From Tetradesmus obliquus (lineage: Eukaryota; Chlorophyta; Chlorophyceae; Sphaeropleales; Scenedesmaceae), in NCBI GenBank assembly GCA_030272155.1, contig CP126191.1:6656501-6720500 (forward strand): a stretch of 64,000 bases of DNA. The letters are read 5' to 3'. Below, in pieces: positions 33,001-45,100 of the stretch. The stretch's first letter is position 1. Every line of letters begins with the position of its first letter. The notes below the pieces were generated by a model that did not search any database, was not told the origin of the DNA, and worked only from the letters and a program-made list of their open reading frames with translations. A program made the position numbers and the translations under genes.

Positions 33001-34587
33001 CTATTCTTGCAATGTCTCGCCCGACCTGCCGCTGCTGCTGCAGTTACTGCAGCTGCTGCCGCCGCTGTTGTATACTGCTGCCCCGTCACTGCAGCTGCAG
33101 GAAGCTGGCACAGCCCCATCACAGTGCAGTGTGCACTGCTCATACGACTGCTGCTGCTGTTGTTGCTGCTGCTCCACCCCCTCCATGCCCTCCTGCTGCT
33201 GCTGCTGCTGTGCCGACTGCGCAGCAGCACCAGCTCTCGCCCCGATGCCCAGCCAGCTTGCAATGCCCAGGGTTGATGGCGCATTGGCTGCTGCTGCTGG
33301 CTGTGGCCCTGTGGCTGCTGCTACTGCTGCTGCTGCTGCTTGTGGCAGCGATGCAGCAGCCGCTGCCGCCGCACTCCTGCTGCTGTGCTGCATTGCCGAG
33401 CCTGCCGGCACATCAACCAGCAGGATGTCCTCGTCCGTGCCGAACGTCTTGCGTGCACTCTCCACCACAGACACAGGTATGCGCACAGGCCCGCGCGAGT
33501 GCGCAGGGTCCTGCACCCAGAAGTACCCCAGCTGCGCAGCGCCACTGGCCAGCATGCTTGCACAGGCCTTGCTCTGCGCTGCATTGGCATGCTGCGCATC
33601 CGCTGCTGCCGTGGCCTGCTCCGGGCTGCTGTCGCTCACAGTGCTGCTGGCGATTGGTGCACAACCTTCTGCTGCAGCGCCAGCATCCTCCTGCTGGCAA
33701 GCAAGCTGCTGTGCTGGCTGCTGCGGCGGGTTGTCTGCTGCTGCTGCTGCCTCCCCACTGCAGCAGCACATGCTGCTGCTGCTCTGGTTGCTGCTGCAGC
33801 TGCTGTTGCTGCTGCAGGTGCACCCGCCGCTGCCTGGCTGCTTGCTGGGCTTGCAACCGCTTGCAGGGGCTGCAGCTGCAGCCGCTGCTGCAGGCGGCTC
33901 ATAGCCCACCAGCAGGATGTAATGCCCGGTGTAACCTGTGGCACTGGTGACACCCGTGGTGTAGTTCCAAGCCATGTCTGCTGCAGCCTGCCAGGGGTCG
34001 ATCTTGCGCCTGTCGACCAGCAGGATGGCGAGCTGCCTGCCGCTGGCCACTGCTGTGACGAGTTCCTGCAAGGGCACGCTGCACTCCTGCAAGCGGATGC
34101 CTAGCTGCGCTGCCTGGCTGAACAGCTGCTGCACGCGCTTCTCATCATCCTCCAGGTGCTCCATGTAAAACCATTCATTGGCATAATCCCCATTAATGCC
34201 TATGGTGATGGTGCAGAAGGTGACTGCTGCGCCGAAGCGAGCGAGCAGGTGTGCCAGGTCAACAGTCCACACACTGGTGGTCTGGGAGAGCCTGCGCAGC
34301 TGGTGCATGTCGCAGCTGGTGCAGCCCAGCGCACGCAGCACCATCAGCACGCATGCTAGCCCGCAATCCCAGCTGTACTGCTGCGAGACGTGCTGCACAG
34401 CAGGGTGTACGAAGCCAGGAAGCTCCTGCTGCAGTCGCTGCTGCTGATCAGGCTTGCACTGCAGCTGCTGCTGCTGTTCATCATGCCTGTGCTCCGCGAG
34501 TGCCATGTCCAGGTGCGGCAAGCCGGCAGGAGAGAGCATGAGACCTTGTTTGGTGGTTGCTTGCTGCTGCCTCAGCTGCAACCTCAA
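33001..34587 (-). CDS. GUCD1: GUCD1 / guanylyl cyclase-domain family protein (Guanylate_cyc_2)
   Basis: A single frame of 528 residues. Residues about 60-235 match the family in order: VQHVSQQYSWDCGLAC with its conserved Trp-Asp-Cys, a Trp-Thr-Val-Asp-Leu helix, ELVTAVASGRQLAILLVD, and GYTGHYILLVGY. The last family block (YFWVQDPAHSRGP to KTFGTDEDILLVD) comes about 115 residues later, after a Gly/Cys/Ser/Gln/Ala-rich insertion (about 236-350). The tail after 410 is low-complexity with poly-Gln and poly-Ala. The fold resembles papain-like cysteine proteases; plant members were reported as guanylyl cyclases, but the activity is debated and no class III cyclase motif exists here. No intron is needed. 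ATG at 34587 chosen; the first 55 residues are not conserved. Confidence 0.85.
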   Translation of the reverse strand: MRLQLRQQQATTKQGLMLSPAGLPHLDMALAEHRHDEQQQQLQCKPDQQQRLQQELPGFVHPAVQHVSQQYSWDCGLACVLMVLRALGCTSCDMHQLRRLSQTTSVWTVDLAHLLARFGAAVTFCTITIGINGDYANEWFYMEHLEDDEKRVQQLFSQAAQLGIRLQECSVPLQELVTAVASGRQLAILLVDRRKIDPWQAAADMAWNYTTGVTSATGYTGHYILLVGYEPPAAAAAAAAPASGCKPSKQPGSGGCTCSSNSSCSSNQSSSSMCCCSGEAAAAADNPPQQPAQQLACQQEDAGAAAEGCAPIASSTVSDSSPEQATAAADAQHANAAQSKACASMLASGAAQLGYFWVQDPAHSRGPVRIPVSVVESARKTFGTDEDILLVDVPAGSAMQHSSRSAAAAAAASLPQAAAAAVAAATGPQPAAAANAPSTLGIASWLGIGARAGAAAQSAQQQQQQEGMEGVEQQQQQQQQSYEQCTLHCDGAVPASCSCSDGAAVYNSGGSSCSNCSSSGRSGETLQE

Positions 34588-35208
34588 CGATGCTTCAACG
34601 CATGCCGGATTCTGTGCTGAGCCTTTGCATTATGAAGTATCATTTGCTGCAGTGACACCTCAAAGCGGTGCCGCGGTACACAGCAACTGCGCTTCGGTCC
34701 GAGGACAACGGGGAAGTGCACCCGATGACCAAGCAAGCAGGAGCAGGAATGTCAAACGTAAAGTGCAGATCGCTCAGTGTGCCGTCTCGTCGGATTCGGG
34801 CTACAGCTTTGCGTCCTGCTTGCTGAGGATGACAGTTATGCTGATGTAAGCCCCTGAACCTCGCCCAGTGGGCACTTCATCCTATGAGCCGTGCCAATGG
34901 TCACAAGTGAACGAACATGGGCTCGGCCAGCTGCAATCAGTACCAGTTATGGGATGCCATGCTGTGGGGTGCGCAGACAGTGCACGGCGAGATCCTGCAG
35001 GTGCTAGGATCAGCCTGAACCAAGTGTGTCACAGGTGTTACAGGCCCTGTATGTTTTGAAAAATCAGCCGGGGTCTCCTTGACAAAGTACGTGTGTATTC
35101 ACAAGCAGTTGGCTGGCTCTAGCAAGCTCTTCATCACGAAATAGGACAGGATTCCTGCCATGTCATCTGCTGCAGGCAACCAGCTGTGCCCACAACATCA
35201 ACTGCTGC
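34588..35208. other. Intergenic region between two minus-strand genes
   Basis: Upstream region of the GUCD1-like gene and 3' flank of the OPR-like gene. A TGTAA read on the minus strand lies at 35042-35038, about 170 bases after the OPR stop, and is a good poly(A) candidate. No gene seen. Confidence 0.5.
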
Positions 35209-38200
35209 CTACAAGTCAGCAGGTGCTGACTGCACCGCCGCATCAGCCGTGTCATTGCTGCCTCTGCTACTGCCGCTGTTCTCCTGGGGTCTGCTTTTGC
35301 TGCTGCTGCTGCTACCTCTGCTGCCATCCCTGTCACACATGGCGGCCACTGCAGCCTCATCCATGACCCAGGCAAAGGGCCGCCCCTGGCAGCTGTAGCC
35401 CATCGCGCGCAGCACAGCCACAATCAGCGCATGCCGCTGCGGAGGCAGCAGCTGCACCTTCAGCGCCAGCGCCTGCACATATGCATCCAGCCAGCGCTGG
35501 CCCGGGTGGTAGCGCATGCGGTACAGCCCCAGCAGCACGCCGCAAAAGTCCTGCGCGTCAAAGCGCCTGTGACAGCAGCAGCAGCAGCACATGAGGCAAG
35601 GCACCAGCGAAGCACAGGTTTGTCAGAAACAAGGCGCACCATCAGATAGTGCGGCTGAATGATGATGCAGAAGCAGTGCAAAGGCACCCCACCATTGGCA
35701 GCTGACCAGCAGCAGCTTGTCATGCACAGCACAGCTTACGCAGGATGCGCCGGCCTGACGCATGTCTGCTAACAAACACACGTGACTATCACAGCTGCAA
35801 GTACATACATGTCCTCAGTGAGGATAAATATTGTTCTGAAAGATTGCTTTTTCCTCACATGAACCTGTAGCGAGCCTGCTCCAGCGCCAGCGCCATCCAC
35901 TCCTTGTTAGGCTTCAGGCGCAGCAGTCCCAGCGCGTGCAGCAGCAGCGCCAGGCTGTGCGGGCTGAAGGCAGGCAGCTGCTCCGCGGCTGACATCAGCA
36001 GCTCAGCGGTGACCAGCACGTCAGGCAGGTACTGCACATGCAGCGGCGGGTGCAAGATAAATGGTTACAACCATGGAAGAGAATGTGGCGTGAAGAAAAC
36101 AGCAATGACACATCTGCGACTTGGCGTGGGATGTTACCTCCCTCCACATACAAAGCTAAGAGCCACATACAAAGCTAAGAGAGCCAGCCACAACTGCAGG
36201 GGCAGCTTAAGGTGGCACATTGTAAGTGCAGTGCAGGTCATTGTAAGTGCAGTGCAGGTCAAGTTAATCGTGTGGGCTATGCAACAACACCACGTCAAGC
36301 CGCATCACCACCAGCAGCAGCTGACCGCCCACAGTGCACCCGCCTCACCTGCAGCCGTGCGCAGCCGTACAGCAGCATTGCCAGCTGCTGGTGGCTCATG
36401 CTGCCCGCCAGCTGCGCGCTACAGCTCAGGTGCTGCTGCAGCCAGTCCTCAGGCGGCTGTAGCTTCAGCCTGCCTAGTGCCCACACGCAGCTGGCGAGCT
36501 CCTGGCTGTTCATGCTGCCCTGCTGGCTGCGCGCCTGCGCTAGCCAGAAGGCAGCAAACTCAGGCACCACACTGGCAGGGCCCAGCCGGGCGAGCGCGTA
36601 GACAGCCATGGCGCAGTCGGTGGGGTGCAGCAGCGAGGCGCTGCTCAGCAGCTCCTCCTGCTGCTGCTGCTGCTGCTGCTGGCCCTGCTGCAGGGTGATG
36701 GCAGTCTCTGCTGCTGCTTGCTGTGTTTGAGGCTCCTGAAGCACCTGCGCATCCTGCTGCTGCTGCTGCTGCTCTCCCTGCTGTTGAACGCCATCAGCAG
36801 CTGAGGAGAGCTCCTGGCTGCCTCCCTGCTGCTGCTGCTGCTGTGCTGCCTGCCGCAGCTTCAGCAAGGCCACAGCCGCCACAGCTGCTGCTGGCCTGCT
36901 CACCGACTGCTGCAGTGCTGTCTGCAGCTGCCGGGCCCACGCCAGCTGCTGCGCCCCTGCAGCTGCAGCAACTGGCAGGGACCCCACTCCCCACAGCACC
37001 AGGGCATGATCCTTGGCACTGAGCTTGTGCTGCAGGCTGACCCATTCCTGCCTGTATGCTGCGAGCCACTGCGGGCTGGGCGCGTAGCGCAGCTTGCCAA
37101 ATGCAAGCAGTGCACCACTCAGCTGCTGTGGGTCTAAGCTGTTGAGGTGGGCCTGCAGCTGCCGTGCTGCAGCTGGCAGCCAGCCAGCGCGTGCCGCTGC
37201 TGCTGTCTTGCTGCGGCGGGGCACGCGCTCCATGCAGGACACGCCCAGCAGCAGCAACAGCAGCTCATGCGGCCCAAGGCGGGGGATCGCCGCCTGCTCA
37301 AGCAGCAGAAACACAGCCAACAACATGCACTCTTAGCAACGAACAAAGGGCGCAAAGTTTGGCAGCTGTGCACAGAACTACCTCGAGCCAGCAGCAGTAT
37401 TGTACGAACCCTGCTGTGCCTGTAGCTCCGAGCCTCATGTGCGGCCGGACTGCCACATCAGGCAGTGCCACCGCCAGCTCACCTTGCTGTGTATCAAAAA
37501 TTCCGCAGTCCACTGGCTGGGAGGGTAAGCTCCCAGCCTGCCTAGCGCCCAGCTGGCCATTGCCAGGTCCAGCGGGCTGGCCTGCTGCATCACTGCCCTG
37601 CTGCGGCTGTACCAGCGCTTCATGAAGCCCGTGCTGGGAGCAAGCCCCAGCGGGGCACGCGCAACTGCCGCTGCAGCATGCAGCAGCACGCTGAGGCCGC
37701 GATGGTCAAAGCTGTGCAGCTGCTGCGCTGAGGCCTGCAGCAGCTGCTGCAAGGCGGCGCGGTATGGCTGCAGGCCCAGCAGCGGCAGGCCAGGGTGGGC
37801 CAGCAGCAGGTGGCACAGGCCGTTGAGGCATGTGCACAGCTGCTGGCTGGCCATGCTAGGTGCGTGCTGCGCCACCAGCTGGAACAGATGCAGCAGCAGC
37901 AGCCAGTTGTCTGGCTGATGCTGCTGCTGCTGCTGCTGCTGCTGTGACTCAATGTGCTGCTGCAGCTGCTGCTGCACCAATGCATGTGGCGCAAGCTGCT
38001 GATCTACAACCCACTGCAGGTGCTGCTGCTGCTGCTCCTGGTGGGTGTTGGAGGTCTGCAGGTCCTCTGCACCCTGCTGCTGCTGATGTGCCAGTGGTTG
38101 CTGCTGCTGCTGCTGCTGCTGCTGCCGCAGCTGCTGCAGGCGTAGCTGCACATCGAGCCGCTGCAGCTGCTGCATCCACTTCAGCTGCGCCTGTGGTGTC

Positions 38201-38425
38201 AGCTGCTGAGCGTCCCCTGCTGCTGCATCCTCCGGCACTGCCAGGTGCATGCGCAGCACCCTGCAGGCCTGCTTGACAGCCGCACTGACATGGATGCAGT
38301 CGAGCTGCTGCTCATGCTGCCCTAGCACCAGCAGCAGTTGCGCTGCATCTGCTGCTGAGCTGATGCGGCTGGTGAGCATGCGCGCCTGCCCAGCTGCAGA
38401 CAGCTGCACATGTCTGCCTGGATGG

Positions 38426-38464
<39 letters not shown>

Positions 38465-38769
38465 AGATGTTGTTGCTGTTGCTGCTGACGCTGCTGCTGC
38501 TTATGCTGGAGAGATGCGTGTTGGCTGCTGATTGCACGTAGCACATGCGTCCCCACAAGCTCATCCTGTGAGGATGCCTGAATGTAGTGCCTAGTTGCTG
38601 CTACTGCTAGGTTTGACTGCCACTGCCGTTGGGGTGTGCACTGCCCTTCAGACCTACGGATAGGACAGCTGATGCTGCCGCTGCTGCCGCCGCTGCTGCT
38701 GAATGCACTGGGTGGCCAGCGTGGCTGCAAGCCCTGCAACACGTGGTGCATGCCAATCCTATGAGACAT
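35209..38769 (-). CDS. Octotricopeptide (OPR)/Tbc2-like organelle RNA factor
   Basis: Four exons fit in phase: 38769-37483, 37293-36349, 36031-35865, 35566-35209; 918 residues. The N-terminus is Ser/Arg/Gln-rich without acidic residues, consistent with an organelle transit peptide. The body shows degenerate repeats of about 38 residues with the pattern Leu-Ala-x-x-x-x-Ala-Leu-Gly-x-Leu-x-x-x-Pro-Pro-x-x-Trp (for example WALGRLGAYPPSQW, WALGRLKLQPPEDW, LYRMRYHPGQRW), as in Chlamydomonas Tbc2 and other OPR proteins that bind and stabilise or activate single chloroplast mRNAs. Three or more poly-Gln stretches interrupt the repeats. No RAP domain was seen at the end; the tail is Ser/Asp-rich. Plastid location is more likely than mitochondrial but not shown. 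Confidence 0.75.
36144..36260. repeat. Two small tandem duplications in an intron of the OPR gene
   Basis: A 19-bp unit (ccacatacaaagctaagag) occurs twice at 36144-36181, and a 21-bp unit (cattgtaagtgcagtgcagg plus one base) twice at about 36218-36260. Both lie between the second and third exons. Confidence 0.85.
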
Positions 38770-40152
38770 ACGATACGAACGTGCTTTGGTGTGCTGCCCT
38801 GACGCTGTTGGGCGACTTGCGAGACAGCCTCATACTCTAGGCGCCCACCTGCAGCAGCATGTGGTGGGTTTCGCACGGCACAACTAACAGCTAACAGCTT
38901 TATTCATATCAACCACAGGATTCTTTGGCAACCACGAGTTAATTTCAATGTCACAGAGTATGTGCAAGGAAAGCCAGCGCCGGAACGTTTGTTTCTGTAT
39001 GTGGATGGCCGGTGGCTTACTAGTAAAGTACCAGCATCATGAACAACCTTCTTGGACGGAATTTGAAGCATGTCTTCCGGCACAAAAGTAGCTATGGCCA
39101 TGTACCCATGTGCCAATGTTACTGCCGGGCAGCAACAACGGCACTGCCGATTCACTGCCAGCTGCAGACTTCGGTGTGGCAGGTGTTCCGCTGCTGCAAT
39201 ATCACTGACGTACTTGTTTGATGTCGAAGGCAACAATTCACCTTTGACTGCTGTGCTAGGAGCTGTGCCGCGGGCGTCTGGTTCAACAACAGACCAGTTT
39301 TAGTTTCAGTGAGACTGTTTTAAGTACCAAGCAACCGTGTTGTCAAGGAGGGCGATTAGTTTCAACCTGCTCTTTTCATCAAGGGGTGTTTCCAGTCTCC
39401 GGAACTGGGCAAGAGACCTGGTGCAAAGAGTGTTGCCGCCTTGCTGCACCGCGCATGATTACTTAATTAATACCTGTCCGTTTGCATAAGCAACCTGCCA
39501 TCAATATACATTTGCAGCTTGTGAGCAGGGTGGTTATGCTGCTGTTCTATCACGCCTGCACACAGTTGAGTTTTGGCTGCTACAGAGGAGAGGTTGTGCA
39601 GGAGCAGGCTGTAGCAACAGCAGCCGATTACGTGCTTTCAAGGCCAGCAGCTCGTTACTGCTTGAACTGCAGTAGCATGTACATGTACGCGTGTACGAAA
39701 CGTTTTACAAGTGCGCCACAAGCGGGTGAGCCAACCCCAGACTTGGGTTGCTCATACCGTCGTCGTCTTGGAGGGTGTCTGGTCGGTCCTGACATTTTGC
39801 TGGAGAAGTGTTTGTGCTCAACGGGATCTTCAAAAGCTTTTGAAAGTACATTCAAGCCCTTTCTAATACAGGTTTTGCACCCTGCTGATCAACGCTGCGG
39901 GATTGTTCGTGTCATTTCAGAGATAGGGTGAGATACGTATCATCAAGCGCACAGCGAAACAGCACTGCTGAAAGGCCTCAACACGAAGGCGTGGACACGA
40001 AATGTTTACACGAACAAACGACACACATAGCTGAGCTTGGTAACGACCTGACTGCGCACAATCTGGCAACAAAGTTTTGCATGTTCTCCTCTCGCCTGTT
40101 TGGCATGGATCAATCGTGACATATACATGCATATGACCGTCACTGTGCCATC
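38770..40152. promoter_or_regulatory. Head-to-head upstream region of the OPR-like and opsin-fusion genes
   Basis: The 1.38 kb between divergent starts holds both promoters. Frames on both strands are short and have no recognisable content. No light-response element can be named by eye. Confidence 0.4.
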
Positions 40153-42106
40153 ATGCCGGGCGGCGAAAACAGCAGCGAGGCAGGTGATGGTGCCAAGCAG
40201 CATCAGCAGGGCCCAGCTGATGGCGCACGACTTGTGTACAGAGACAGCGCCAGCTCTTCACCAACACGTCTGGGAGTCATCTGGATCATGTGAGGCGCGC
40301 TGGAGAATTGTGCAGCGTTTGGTGTCTGGGCAACTGCCTGGCACTGGGATGCAGCAGCAGCAGCAGCTGCTGCATCAAGGACTTGACCATTGAATGGCTA
40401 TTGTGAATGTAGGTTGGGCATCGCCTCCTATATGTTGCTGTCGCTGCTGGCAAGGAGCGTACTGCACTCTGAGCAGGCTGTAGCCACATGGCGGGCAGAG
40501 GTGAGCATGCCACGCACCGCACACAGGCTGACTCACCTGACCACCAGCAACAGAGACCTGGCTGCATTCTTGCATTGCATGATCAGAACCAGCCTTGCTT
40601 TCGTGAATCCACACATGATGGCGGCCAGCAAAGCTGCCGGAACATGCCGTGTCATTGGTCTGGCAGCAGCTGAATGGTTGCGTCTCAACATGGTGACTCA
40701 CTCCTCGGCTAGGTGCTCAGAGTGAGCTCATTGCAACCGAACTGACTGTGCCTGCTCGCTGCGTAGGTCCCGATCGTGGTGTACGACCGCTCCATGTTCA
40801 TGTTTGGCACGGCCTTTGTCATTGACGTGCTGAGTGCATGCTTTGAGCTGAAGACCAGCAGGCTGGACATGGTGCTGCTGCCAGCCTTCGTGAAGGGCAT
40901 GGCCACACTGACCAATGCCTTGGTACGCTACGGCTGGGCAACCATCGGCACGGCACCCAACGGCACAGTGTGAGCACCACAGCAGCAGCAGCAGCAGGAG
41001 CTATGCAAGCAGCAGGGGCTATCAAGTGCTGTGCAGGCAGACGTTAGCACCGCATCTGCTGCTGTGACCGGCACCAGGCGGGCAGTTGCTGGCACAGCCC
41101 TCGCAGGCCTCACATGTGTGCTGCGCAGCTGTCAAACGCCAGCGTGGAGCTCCAGTGTGTGTGCTGGTTGTTGACACAGCAATTGCCGTGCTGCTGTCCT
41201 GCAGGGTGATGCTGCAGCGCTACATCTGCTGGATGCACACCACGCCCACCATCCTGCTGCTGGTGAAGATGATCTCAACCAGCATCTCACGCAAGCAGGT
41301 GCGCCAGGCGCATGCGCAGCTGCTGCCTGCCTGGCAGACAGCAGCACAGAGCACACTGGGGCTGGGGCTGTGGCATCAGCAAGCAGTTGGGGGTTAGGGT
41401 TTGCAGGTTGGAAGGAGCGCTGGTGCCAGCAGCAGGCAGGTGATGGGCATCAGTCAGCGAAGCAGTTGCGCAGAAATAGCAGCAGCGACTGAGTGGTGCC
41501 TTGGGAGCGGGCAATGCCTCTGCAGCAGTAGCGACAGTGCAGGCTGCTGCAGGTGGATCGGATAGCAGCAGCCCTTCTGAGCTTAGCTGCGGGTGCCTCG
41601 CCCCTTTGCATGTGCAGGTGATTGAGGCCATTGTGTGCGTGGAGCTGATGCTGGTGACTGGCGCCGCTGGAGCGATGACGACAGGCTCGCTGTCGGGTGC
41701 GCTGCACAGCAACAAGCAGTGCTGCAGCATGAATGCAGCAGCGGCAACGCAGCAGCAAGCACGGTGCTGCTGGTTGCAAGGACTCTGGAGGAGTCAGCTC
41801 TGCAGCTGCAGTAGCTCAGCAGCAAGCAGCACCTTGCAGGATGTCACTTGCTGGTGCGCGTGCTGCAGCTGCTTGTGCTGCCAGCATAAATGTGCCGCAG
41901 CTGAGCACGCCATGTGTGCCCCTGGGCGCGGCAGTTTGGCTGACTGTGCTGTGTGCCTTGGTGTGGTGTGTGTTGCTGGCTGCAGTGATCCTGGGCTGCC
42001 TGTCGCACATGTTCTTCCTGCCGCTGGTGCCCTACCTGCACCAAGGGCTCAAAGAGTGAGTGCAGCAGCAGCAGCAGCAGCAGCTGCGGAGGCTGCGGCA
42101 GAGGGT

Positions 42107-42137
<31 letters not shown>

Positions 42138-45100
42138 CAATACCCCTGCCAGCAGGACTCGCTCAGCACATGGAGCACATATTTCCGGTGCACAGCCGCC
42201 TGGTTTATAGCGGAAAAAGTCGTCAGCCAACAGTATTTCAACAATTTGGCTCGTCTGAAGGGGCTACCAGCGCCTAGCAGCTGGTGCACCCCTGTGCAGT
42301 TTTATGATGCGCTGTCTTCTGCGCTGTTGTGCCTGCAGGGCTGCGGCTGTTGTGAGCAAGCACGCTGCTGGGCACACCATGACCTTTGTGTACTACACGA
42401 CCATGGTGAGCAGCAGCAGCAACTGAGCACTGCATGCCTGCATGCAATTTGCTGTCCTGAAGCAAAGTCAGCAGATGTTGTCAGGTGTGTCTACCAGCTG
42501 TTGTCCGCAGCAGGCCCTTGCAAGGCCCAAACAGCATGCACTGGCCAATGCTCCATGCTGCCTTCCTGACCTCACTATGTGCTGCTTGCATTGTTGTGCC
42601 GTGTGTGCCGCTGCCGCGCCAGATCATGTGGAGTGCGTTTGGCGTGATCTGGGACCTGCGCATGTTTGGGCTGGTGGGGCTGGAGGCGGAGGAGGTGGTC
42701 AACCTGTGCTGCGACTTCGCCGCAAAGGTGTGACGCCTGCTGCTGCTGCCCTTCTGCCTGCATCAGCAATTGTGCTTGGCTGTTACACTTGTGGATGCCG
42801 TTGACGGAGAGTTTACATGAGTGTCAGCTGTGTCATGCATGGGCAATTTGCAGCCTCTGCATTGATGTCCACATGCTCACCATGCTTGCGCTGCCGGCCT
42901 GTCTCTGCTCTTGTAGCCGTGATGCATATGACCCCTAGAGATCCTTTTTCATCAGCACACTAACAAGTTCTTTGGCTCCAGACTAGGTATGCTAAAAGCC
43001 ATGATGCATCCCGTGACACCCGCTGGTCTGCGCATGCTGTTTGCCTGCTGCCGGCGCGCTGTACCCCCCCCCCCCCCCCCACAGGTGGTGTTCAGCTGCG
43101 GGCTGATGCTGGGCAGCTTCAAGGGCATGGACTGCCGCCGCGAGGGCGTGATGCGCCAGATCCAGGAGAGCCACCGCCAGACGCTCATCCAGGAGCTGAA
43201 GCGCGTCATCGAGCAGAAGGACGCCTTCATGAGCAGCGTGTCCCATGAGCTGCGCACGCCGCTCAACGGCATCATAGGTGCGCGGCGGAGGGAGGGGTGG
43301 GGGACGGCGGCACATCCGCTGCGGCGAGCTGCATGTTACCTGCTGTTGACTTTTAAGGCACTTGCCGGCCATTTGTGATGTTGAAGTATGTGTGATGTTA
43401 CTACAACAAGAGCTGGGTCAGGGTGTTTTTTGTGTGTGCCTTGTGTGTGCGTTGGTTCGCAGTCCCTGTTGATTGTACACCGTCCCTTACGCCACACACC
43501 CGCTCAAACTATGCGCCTCCCTTGCCCCTGCCTCCCCTGCCCCTCTTGCGCCCGCAGGCATCTCGGAGGGCCTGCTGTCGGGCTGCTGCGGCATCCTCAA
43601 CGAGAGCGTGCGCCGCCAGATCTACATCGTGCGCACCAGCGGCGCGCGGCTGCTGGCGCTGATCAACGACGTCATGGACGCTGCAGCGCTGCGGCAGCAC
43701 CGCCTGGTGCTGAAGCAGGAGCGGCTGGAGCTGCGGCAGCTGGTGGGGGATGTGTCCGACCTCACGCGCAGCCTGGTGGACAACGAGGTGGCGCTGCGCA
43801 ACGAGGTGCCTGAGGGCATGGCGGTGTGGGCGGACAGCGGGCGCATCATCCAGGTGCGGCAGTGTGGGGCGGGTGACGTGGTGTGGTGCAGCAGCAAGCT
43901 GGGCAAAGACAGCTGCACAGCACGCACCGTGTGTCATCTAGAGTGCGCTGAAATGCTGCAATGATACAGCCAGGTTTGCGATGTGTACTGCCGTAACACC
44001 CCCTGAACTTGCTGCGTGTGTTTGTGTCGCGTGCCGTGCCTCTTGGCGTCAGGTGCTGAACAACCTGCTGGGCAACGCCGCCAAGTTCACGCGCCAGGGC
44101 ACCATCCGCGTGTCTGCCAGCTGGCACGACGGCCAGCACCAGTGGGTGGCGGTGCACGTGAGCGACACAGGCGTGGGCATCCCCAAGCACAAGCTGGCCA
44201 GCATCTTCCTGCCCTTCGAGCAGGTGTGGCGCGGCAGCAATTGGCAGCAGCAGTCTGCAACAGCAGCCTGCATGATGTGTAGCGTGATTGGAAGGCTTGG
44301 AAGGCCGGGAGGCGGCTGCAGGGCATGTCTACTGACTGATGAGCTGCTGCCTGCTAGCTTGCATGTAAGAGCGTTGCGCTGTGCTGCTCTTGGAACAGCA
44401 CCTGGGAGGTTGCAGCTTCAATTGTGTCACGGACGCCTGCGTGCCTGTCTATGCTGTCTATGCTGCAGGTTGACGGCAGCATCAGCCGCCAGTACGGCGG
44501 CTTTGGCCTGGGGCTGAGCATCACGCAGGAGCTGGTCAAGGCGCACGGCGGCGAGCTGTGGGTGCGCTCCCGCGAGGGCAAGGGCTCCTGCTTCACCTTC
44601 ACGCTGCCCAGCTACACAGGCCAGAGCAAGGCGGCAGCAGCAGCAGTGCGCGTGCAGGCCACCGCGTCCATCACGCCAGGCACAGCTGACTCAGCAGCGC
44701 CCGGGCTGACACGCCGCGGCAGCCGCAGCGCGCTGCCGGAGGCTGGCGGCCGCTCGCGGCGCGGCTCCGTGCTGCTGTCGCCGTCTGATAATACATTGGA
44801 TGGCAGAGCGCGGGTGCGGCTGGACAGCGCGAGCAGCATGGGGCTGTCTGGGGAGCTGGGCGACAGCTTGATCGGCGATGAGTACACGCGGGAGCTGCCG
44901 TATGATGCAGCGCAGCTGTCAGCGCTGGCCAGCAGCAAGCCATTCACAGCGAGCGCCACCCCCAGCGGCAGCCAGCAGCAGCGGCAGCAGCGCCGGCCGT
45001 CTTCGTCTGCCTCGTCTGTCGCTGGCGGCGCCTCGCGGCGCGGCGGCGAGGGCCAGCCTGTGCTGCTGGACCCTCGGCCGACGCAGTTTGCGCGCACGGG

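Noticed and set aside
33068-34104. Plus-strand frames of up to 371 codons
   Set aside because: They are antisense shadows of the GUCD1-like gene, made of poly-Cys, poly-Leu and poly-Ala from CTG runs.
38904-39236. 110-codon minus-strand frame upstream of the OPR-like gene
   Set aside because: No motif, and codon use and composition differ from the neighbouring exons; it lies in a promoter region.
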